From: Aquincolibacterium sp964606385
GTDB lineage: Bacteria; Omnitrophota; Omnitrophia; Omnitrophales; Aquincolibacteriaceae
Assembly (NCBI GenBank): GCA_964606385.1
Contig: CAZSFZ010000003.1
Span: 1-64,000 of the forward strand
Reading direction: 5' to 3'
Length of the DNA: 64,000 bases
The notes below the pieces were generated by a model, which did no database searches, was not told the DNA's origin, and saw nothing but the letters and a program-made list of their open reading frames with translations. Each line of letters starts with the position of its first letter. Position 1 is the stretch's first letter. Positions 58,883-64,000 of the stretch are shown here, piece after piece. The position numbers and the translations under genes are program-made.

Positions 58883-59824
58883 TCAGCGGCCCAGGATCTT
58901 TTTCGCGGTCTTAACGATGTGAGGGTACGTGAGCCCGTATTTTTCCAGCAGCTCTTCGGCTTTACCGGACTCGGCAAAAGTGTCCTGGATCGCCACAAAC
59001 CCCATCTTGCAAGGGTGTTTGCGCGCGAGGAAAGTCGCGACCGCGCTCCCGAGACCGCCCCAGATCTGGTGTTCTTCCGCGACAAGCACATGCCCCGTCC
59101 GTTTGGCTTCTTCAAGCAGGAGTTCGGTATCCAGGGGCTTCACGGTATGCATATCGATCACGCTCGCGCTGATACCCTCGTCCGCAAGCCGTTCGGCCGC
59201 TTCCAGCGCCTCAAAGACCTCCAGACCGTTGGCGACGATCGTCAGGTCCTTGCCTTCGCGCATCCGGACCCCTTTTCCGATCTTGAAATCCGTTCCCGAT
59301 TGGTGGACCACGGGAGCTTTCGGACGCCCGGTACGGATATAAACAGGGCCATTGTGTTTGGCGGTTTCAAGCACCAAGGCACGCGCGGAGATCTCGTCGG
59401 CAGGAACCATCACAACAAAACCCGGCAGGCTTGTCATCAGAGCCACATCCTCGATCGACATCTGGGAAGCACCATCTTCCCCGACCGTAATGCCACCGTG
59501 GGAGCCAACCACCTTCACATTAAGTTCCGAGAAAGCAACGCCCATGCGGAATTGATCGAAACCCTTACTGACAAGAAAAGAGGCAAAGCTGGAGATAAAA
59601 GGTATTTTCCCGCAGGAGGCCAGTCCGGCCGCGACCCCGACAAGGTTCGCCTCCTGGATCCCGACATTGAAGAAACGTTCCGGGGATATTTCGGAAAACA
59701 ACGCGGACTTGGTGGACTTGGAAAGGTCCGCATCCAGCACCACCACGTTCGGATCCATCTTACCGATCTCGACCAAGGCTTCCCCATATGCGTCCCGCGT
59801 GGCTTTTCCCAGGATCTTTTTCAT
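58883..59824 (-). CDS. Transketolase, C-terminal subunit
   Basis: 313 aa, the pyrimidine-binding and C-terminal domains of a split transketolase. Features: RDAYGEALVEIGKMDPNVVV near 9-28, the catalytic Glu in FFNVGIQEANLVG near 50-63, GSHGGITVGEDGASQMSIED near 105-124 and TVKPLDTELL near 225. It works with the N-terminal subunit encoded immediately upstream; the two genes overlap by one base. The pair transfers two-carbon units in the pentose phosphate pathway. Confidence 0.94.
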   Translation of the reverse strand: MKKILGKATRDAYGEALVEIGKMDPNVVVLDADLSKSTKSALFSEISPERFFNVGIQEANLVGVAAGLASCGKIPFISSFASFLVSKGFDQFRMGVAFSELNVKVVGSHGGITVGEDGASQMSIEDVALMTSLPGFVVMVPADEISARALVLETAKHNGPVYIRTGRPKAPVVHQSGTDFKIGKGVRMREGKDLTIVANGLEVFEALEAAERLADEGISASVIDMHTVKPLDTELLLEEAKRTGHVLVAEEHQIWGGLGSAVATFLARKHPCKMGFVAIQDTFAESGKAEELLEKYGLTYPHIVKTAKKILGR

Positions 59825-60642
59825 TAGGATAATTCCTTCAGGGCTTTTTCGACTTGTTCCTGCGTCGGCGCAACTCCGTGGAAAGCGTTGTTCCCCTCCA
59901 TGAAGGAGACGCCTTTGCCCTTCACTGTGTGCGACACGATCATGACCGGTTGATTGGTGACCTTCTTGGCTTTTTCTACCGCGTTCAAGATCTGCTTGAG
60001 ATCATGCCCGTCGATCTCAAAGGTGTGCCAACGGAAGGCTTTCCATTTTTCGATCACCGGTTCCATGTCGCAGATATTTTTCGTCGAATCGTCCAGCTGG
60101 AATTTGTTGTAGTCGAGGAACGCGATCAGGTGATCGACCTTGTGGTGCGCCGCCATTGCGGCCGCTTCCCATGTCTGGCCTTCGTTCATCTCTCCGTCGC
60201 TTGTCACGACGTAGGTATAATATTTTTTCTTGTCCAGGCGCCGCGCAAGGGCCATCCCGATCCCCATCGAAAGACCTTGTCCGAGAGAACCCGTAGAAGC
60301 CTCCACGCCCGGCAACTTACGCCGGTCAGGATGTCCCTGAAGCGGACTGCCGAGTTTGCGGAAATCTGTGAGTGTCTTGGGATCAAAATATCCCGTTTCC
60401 GCCAGGGCGGCATAAAGCGCGGGGCAACCATGCCCTTTACTCAGAATGAGCCGGTCACGGTCCGGCCACTGCGGATCCTGGGGATTGTGGTCCATGAGGT
60501 TGAAATAGAGGGCGACCAGGATCTCGGTCGCGGAAAGAGAACCGCCGGGGTGGCCCGAAGCCGCGGCTCCGGTCATCTCGACGATGTGGCGGCGGACTAA
60601 TTTCGCCTTCGCTTTAAGTTGTTCTACGGAAAGCTTTTCCAT
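59824..60642 (-). CDS. Transketolase, N-terminal subunit
   Basis: 272 aa, the thiamine diphosphate pyrophosphate-binding half. Features: GAAASGHPGGSLSATEILVA near 25-44, LSKGHGCPALYAAL near 70-83, and the ThDP motif SDGEMNEGQTWEAAAMA near 147-163 (GDG-type, ending with N). Partner of the next gene. Separate halves are common in anaerobes and many deep-branching bacteria. Confidence 0.94.
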   Translation of the reverse strand: MEKLSVEQLKAKAKLVRRHIVEMTGAAASGHPGGSLSATEILVALYFNLMDHNPQDPQWPDRDRLILSKGHGCPALYAALAETGYFDPKTLTDFRKLGSPLQGHPDRRKLPGVEASTGSLGQGLSMGIGMALARRLDKKKYYTYVVTSDGEMNEGQTWEAAAMAAHHKVDHLIAFLDYNKFQLDDSTKNICDMEPVIEKWKAFRWHTFEIDGHDLKQILNAVEKAKKVTNQPVMIVSHTVKGKGVSFMEGNNAFHGVAPTQEQVEKALKELS

Positions 60643-60743
60643 TAAAAAATATGAATGCCTTGGCTGATTTGTATAGAGGAAAAAGACAGCGGAGTTTAAC
60701 GGCTTTCGGGCGTATCGTCAATGATTAAAAACGCCCTTTTCTC

Positions 60744-61643
60744 TCAAATCCCCGGAGGCGGTGTCCGCCATCGCCGGTGGGCCCAAAGCCAGTCGCCGGG
60801 ACGCTTCCGGATCTCTTCTTCGATCTTCGCGACATACTGCTGGGTGTTCGCTAAAAGATCCGCTTGAAGATTTCCGGTCCGGATCAAGGGGAATTCCGGG
60901 CCATAGTGAACCGTCGAGCGCCCTTTTTCATTACGATAAAAAAAGGCGGGGAAAACCGGCGTTCCGTATTTCAGCGCCAGCATCGCGGGTAGCGTGCTCG
61001 TAGAAGCCTTCCTCCCGAAAAAATCCACCCACACCGCCCCGCGGCTCTCATGCTGGTCGATCAAGACCGCCACGATCTCTTTCCTTTTGAGACACGCGAT
61101 GGAATCTTTGACCGCTCCGGATTTCTCGATATTTTTGAGATTGGCCGCCTCACGCAGCCGGCGGAGGTGGGCGTAAACATAAGGATTTTTAAGCGGCCGG
61201 CCCACGGCGTTCGTGAAAAGTCCGAACGGCTTGATCGGGATCGAAAGCCACTCCCAGTTCCCGAAATGCGAGACGATCGCGATCGCCCCTTTTTCCTTTT
61301 TCATCCACTGCAAGAATGCTTCCATCTCGGGCTTTTCGATATAACGCTCGGGGGAAGCGCCCGCGGGGACATTCCGGACCAGCTCGAATGCCAATTTAAT
61401 GATGCTGGCCATCGAAGCCTCCGCGATCTTGAGAAGCTCCGCGTCGGGCTTCTCCTTCCCGAAAGCCAGCCGCAGGTTTTCCATCATGACCCTGCGCCGG
61501 ACACCGAGATACCGAACAGCTAGCATCCCCAGGCTGTCCGCGATTCTGTAGCTGATACGGAGAGGGATGAGGCGGAATAAGAACGAAAGGAACCGGAAGG
61601 CGGCATATTCGAAAAAGAATAAAATTTTTTTGAATGGGGACAT
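60744..61643 (-). CDS. LpxL/HtrB-like acyltransferase, second paralogue
   Basis: About 299 aa. The catalytic motif is VSHFGNWEWL near 120 (H-x4-E), with 'LIDQHESRGAVWVDFFG' near 190 and the C-terminal RPGDWLWAHRRWR. An N-terminal hydrophobic segment (FFEYAAFRFLSFLFRLI) anchors it to the inner membrane. It shares its motifs with the gene at 42633 but is clearly divergent, so the two may add different acyl chains. In-frame Met codons at 61643 and 61691 are both possible; neither has a strong ribosome site. Confidence 0.88.
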   Translation of the reverse strand: MSPFKKILFFFEYAAFRFLSFLFRLIPLRISYRIADSLGMLAVRYLGVRRRVMMENLRLAFGKEKPDAELLKIAEASMASIIKLAFELVRNVPAGASPERYIEKPEMEAFLQWMKKEKGAIAIVSHFGNWEWLSIPIKPFGLFTNAVGRPLKNPYVYAHLRRLREAANLKNIEKSGAVKDSIACLKRKEIVAVLIDQHESRGAVWVDFFGRKASTSTLPAMLALKYGTPVFPAFFYRNEKGRSTVHYGPEFPLIRTGNLQADLLANTQQYVAKIEEEIRKRPGDWLWAHRRWRTPPPGI

Positions 61644-61691
61644 TATTCTATTTTTCGAGAGCGTTCTGAAATGTTTTAGACGTGTGCGCAT

Positions 61692-61913
61692 GGCGGGAAT
61701 CGGCGCCTTTCGCTCATTTCATTCGCTACAGGTCGGCACTGACTCTCATTCAAAAATTCCAAAGGTAGTTAGTGCCGTCCCAACTACCCGTCAAATATTT
61801 ATGGAGAGCTGGGACAGCCACCCACCCCTCAAATATGACGCACGTCATATTTGACTTCGGGGCTCCCTTCGATTCCCGAATTACAACCAATGAACCACGT
61901 CGGGTTCCGAAAA
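61692..61913. other. Gene-free stretch with palindromes
   Basis: About 220 bp before tRNA-Gly on the plus strand without a convincing gene. It holds the inverted repeats CAAATATGACG / CGTCATATTTG (61830-61854) and GGTAGTT / AACTACC near 61765-61790, and an arm pair CGGCACT / AGTGCCG (61735-61775). No known repeat family is recognised. Confidence 0.5.
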
Positions 61914-61939
61914 GCTATGAACCCTATGCGGTTCATAGC
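61914..61939 (-). terminator. tRNA-Gly terminator hairpin
   Basis: On the minus strand GCTATGAACC, a 6-nt loop and GGTTCATAGC are followed by TTTTCGG. The hairpin overlaps the last three bases of the tRNA. Confidence 0.65.
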
Positions 61940-62007
61940 GGGCAGCGGGAATCGAACCCGCATAGTCAGCTTGGAAGGCTGAGACTTTACCATTAAGCTA
62001 TGCCCGC
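61937..62007 (-). tRNA. tRNA-Gly(UCC)
   Basis: The minus strand gives acceptor GCGGGCA/TGCCCGC, D arm GCTTAATGGTAAAGT, anticodon arm CAGCC-TTCCAAG-type loop with TCC, and T arm GCGGG-TTCGATT-CCCGC. Discriminator U is usual for glycine tRNAs. CCA is not encoded, unlike in the tRNA-Asn of this window. Confidence 0.95.
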
Positions 62008-62097
62008 GTGAGACCTGCATCCTGAATGAGGGGTTATTCTAGCCAAGGAACAAAGGACGCGCCACTTTTTTTAAAAAGGCGGAAAAAGCGGCGGGAG

Positions 62098-62913
62098 CTA
62101 GGCGATTTTTGTTTTGCGGGATCCGGAACGTTGGCGGTAGATGAGACCCGTCACAAAGACCGTGAGGCGCCTCGGGATCAAACGTTCCGAATACATCATG
62201 AGCTTATTCCAAAAACCGTAGATCGCGGAAGGCTGCCTTGTCTTCAGGAATTTCCTCAAAGCGAAACGCGCGACATCCGCCGCGGACGCGCTGAAAAACA
62301 TCCGCTGTTTATCGATCCCGGCGTTCTGGTGAAAACGCGTGAGCGTATTCCCCGGACAAAGGCAAAACACACGCACGTCCCGGCCCCGGCACTCTTCGGA
62401 CAAGGCCTCGGAAAAGTGAAGGACAAAGGCCTTGGTCGCCGCGTAAACGGCAAGGTTCGGAAGCGGCTGGAATCCGGCCGTGGAGGCCACGTTCAGAATG
62501 CCGCCGTTCCTTCTCTCGATCATCCCCGGAAGGAAAAGCCATGTTAAATGCGTCAGGGCGTGGACATTCAGGTCCAGCATCGCCCCCGTTTCCTTAAAAT
62601 TCGATTCCGCGAAGGGACCGTAAGACGCAAACCCCGCGTTATTGACCAGCACATCGACCGTGAGACCGCTCTTCTGGACCCAGGCAAAAAGCTCCAGCCG
62701 TTCTTCAAAATGCTCGAGATCCTCGGGAAATACATGAACGTTCACGCCGAAGCGGACACGTAGATCCTCGGCTTCCTGGTCCAAACGTTGGGCATTCCTC
62801 GATACAAGGATCAGATGCGCGCCTTGCGCCGCCAGTTCGCGCGCCATGGCCTTACCAATCCCGGAGGAAGCCCCAGTCACGAGCACCGTGAGGTCTTTGA
62901 AGGAAGTGATCAT
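62098..62913 (-). CDS. Short-chain dehydrogenase/reductase
   Basis: 271 aa. The cofactor loop is VTGASSGIGKAMA near 12-24, NNAGFASYG is near 90, and the catalytic pair is Y-x3-K in YAATKAFVLHF near 155 with Ser in NVASTAGF near 141. The C-terminal 'IYGFWNKLMMYSERLIPRR' is typical of membrane-associated SDRs of the DltE/YohF kind. Substrate unknown. The start overlaps the recR stop by 4 bp. Confidence 0.92.
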   Translation of the reverse strand: MITSFKDLTVLVTGASSGIGKAMARELAAQGAHLILVSRNAQRLDQEAEDLRVRFGVNVHVFPEDLEHFEERLELFAWVQKSGLTVDVLVNNAGFASYGPFAESNFKETGAMLDLNVHALTHLTWLFLPGMIERRNGGILNVASTAGFQPLPNLAVYAATKAFVLHFSEALSEECRGRDVRVFCLCPGNTLTRFHQNAGIDKQRMFFSASAADVARFALRKFLKTRQPSAIYGFWNKLMMYSERLIPRRLTVFVTGLIYRQRSGSRKTKIA

Positions 62914-63509
62914 ACAGCGTGACGGCCGGCCATCGCGCGGGCGAGCGTGGCCTGGTCTGTGTATTCGATGTGACTGCCGACGGGGATCCCGCGCGCGAGC
63001 CGCGTCACTTTGACCTTGGAGGGCGCCAGGACCTTGGCAAGATAAAGCGCGGTCGTATCGCCTTCGGTATTGGGATTTGTCGCGAGAATGACCTCACGGA
63101 TCTTCTTCTGCTTCACGCGCTCGATCAGGTCCTGGATGCAGATCTGGTCCGGCCCGATGCCGTCCAACGGTGACAGCGCGCCGAGCAGGACGTGGTAGAC
63201 GCCCGGATACCCCCCCGTCTTTTCGATCGCCGCGACATCTTTGGGATCTTCGACCACGCAGATGATCCCCGGGTCCCGCCCGGGATCCGAGCAGATATGG
63301 CAGAGTTTCTGGTCCGAGAAGTTGTGGCAGACGCTGCAGAAAATCACGCTTTCGCGGAGTTGTTTCACAAGTTCCCCGAGCGTGAGGGCGTCCTCTTTTT
63401 TCGTTTTGAGAAGATGGAAAACGATGCGCTCGGCCGACCGCTTTCCGATGCCGGGGAGCTTGGAAAGGGCTTCGACCAGCCGCGTCATGAGTTCCGAGTA
63501 GGCTTTCAT
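62910..63509 (-). CDS. recR: Recombination mediator RecR
   Basis: 199 aa, full length. Helix-hairpin-helix LPGIGKRSAERIVFHLL near 18-34; the C4 zinc finger is CSVCHNFSDQKLCHIC near 58-73; the Toprim domain starts ICVVEDPKDVAAIE near 83 and the ATNPNTEGDTTALYL stretch is near 144-158. It loads RecA on gapped DNA with RecF/RecO. It follows dnaX after 20 bp; the usual ebfC (ybaB) gene is not between them. Confidence 0.96.
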   Translation of the reverse strand: MKAYSELMTRLVEALSKLPGIGKRSAERIVFHLLKTKKEDALTLGELVKQLRESVIFCSVCHNFSDQKLCHICSDPGRDPGIICVVEDPKDVAAIEKTGGYPGVYHVLLGALSPLDGIGPDQICIQDLIERVKQKKIREVILATNPNTEGDTTALYLAKVLAPSKVKVTRLARGIPVGSHIEYTDQATLARAMAGRHAV

Positions 63510-63529
63510 GGGGATATTTCCGTTCCGGA

Positions 63530-64000
63530 TCAGCCCTTGCGGATCACTTTGGCCCCATCAAAGATCTCGAGGGCCTTTGAAACAATGTCCGGCACGTCTT
63601 CATCTTTCGCGGAAGCGGCCGGGGCGTCCGCATCCTGGGTCGTGCCATCACGTTCGGTCACAACGCACTGAACGCGGACTTTCATGCCCAGGGCCTGCGT
63701 GAAGGCTTCTTCGATCACCTGCTTATTAAGATCTTTTTCGAGCGTTTCTTTGTGGAACCGGAACTCCGAAGGAAGGCCCAGCACGATCACCGATCCTTCC
63801 ACCTCCGCGGGTTCGGCTTCCGCGAGATAAAGGCTCAGGGACATACGCTTGGCTTTCACAAGTTCTAGGACCTGCGGCCACGCTTTTTCAACATCGTTCA
63901 GCGTCAGGCCTTCACCGGGGGGCGTATGACTTGCTGAATTTTTAAGAGAAGCGACTGGAGTCTCAGCCGGCCGCGAGGGTGTCCCGGACTTAGAGAGGAC
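63530..64000 (-). CDS. dnaX: DNA polymerase III subunit gamma/tau, C-terminal part (runs off the window)
   Basis: The frame is open from 64000 to the stop at 63530 (156 residues here), so the true start lies beyond the window. The C-terminal domain of tau/gamma is visible: LTLNDVEKAWPQVLELVKAK, then LYLAEAEPAEVEGSVIVLGL and FRFHKETLEKDLNKQVIEEA. An internal GTG at 63859 is not a real start. It lies directly upstream of recR, the classic dnaX-recR arrangement. Confidence 0.88.
   Translation of the reverse strand, partial: VLSKSGTPSRPAETPVASLKNSASHTPPGEGLTLNDVEKAWPQVLELVKAKRMSLSLYLAEAEPAEVEGSVIVLGLPSEFRFHKETLEKDLNKQVIEEAFTQALGMKVRVQCVVTERDGTTQDADAPAASAKDEDVPDIVSKALEIFDGAKVIRKG

Noticed and set aside
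58703..59827. 374-aa plus-strand frame
   Set aside because: It is antisense to the transketolase C-terminal gene and the GGT-like gene.

Overview
The window reads with the standard bacterial code and looks like a Gram-negative, GC-moderate, densely packed chromosome. Outer-membrane biology is plain: two autotransporters, two LpxL-type acyltransferases, a lipobox protein and several signal peptides. The mix (Ehr-type hydrogenase-related complex, c-di-AMP riboswitch with a KimA-like transporter, GldA/F/G-like ABC exporter with DUF4340, homospermidine synthase, group I intron in a tRNA, many dispersed palindromes) suggests an uncultured lineage such as Omnitrophota or a deltaproteobacterium-like group. 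That placement is inference; no rRNA lies in the window.

Layout. 1-970: tRNA-Asn(GUU) split by a 228-nt group I intron, followed by a small GIY-YIG gene set between imperfect repeats that each carry a copy of the tRNA 5' end. 970-3962: small secreted protein, gpmA, hemW, an FMN-binding protein behind a sigma-54-type promoter. 4005-13948 (minus strand, probably one transcription unit): sulP, arsR, an HTH-EIIA regulator, then six subunits of a membrane complex related to hydrogenase-4/complex I whose large subunit has lost the nickel cysteines. A promoter with an overlapping palindromic operator sits in front of sulP. 14290-16576: c-di-AMP riboswitch and KimA-like potassium/amino acid permease. 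16630-22281: response regulator, DAACS symporter, MFS transporter, MsrB-MsrA fusion, lipoprotein hydrolase and HEGGH membrane protein.

22343-38652 (minus): two giant paralogous autotransporters (2244 and 2016 aa) on either side of a ROK sugar kinase, preceded by a CHASE2-GGDEF protein whose GGDEF signature is degenerate. 38690-44704 (plus): ICMT-like methyltransferase, homospermidine synthase, cupin, iron alcohol dehydrogenase, LpxL-like acyltransferase, RNA uracil methyltransferase. 44701-47689 (minus): HI0933-family flavoprotein and YgiQ. 47865-48446: sodB. 48525-55308 (minus): an operon of ABC ATPase, fused GldF-GldG, DUF4340 protein, thyA, folA, metallo-beta-lactamase hydrolase and TPR protein. 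55345-60642: BAX inhibitor-1 protein, ArsC-like protein, NUDIX hydrolase, gamma-glutamyltransferase-like protein lacking catalytic residues, and split transketolase. 60744-64000: second LpxL-like enzyme, tRNA-Gly(UCC), SDR, recR and the 3' end of dnaX.

A family of about 55-75 bp palindromic intergenic repeats (core CGTTCCCCGTT / AACGGGGAACG) occurs six times; one copy supplies the end of ygiQ. The observations most worth following are the Ehr-like complex with its ferredoxin-relic small subunit, the GIY-YIG/tRNA-end repeat element beside the intron-bearing tRNA, the paired autotransporters with a shared upstream block, and the catalytically dead GGT-like protein.
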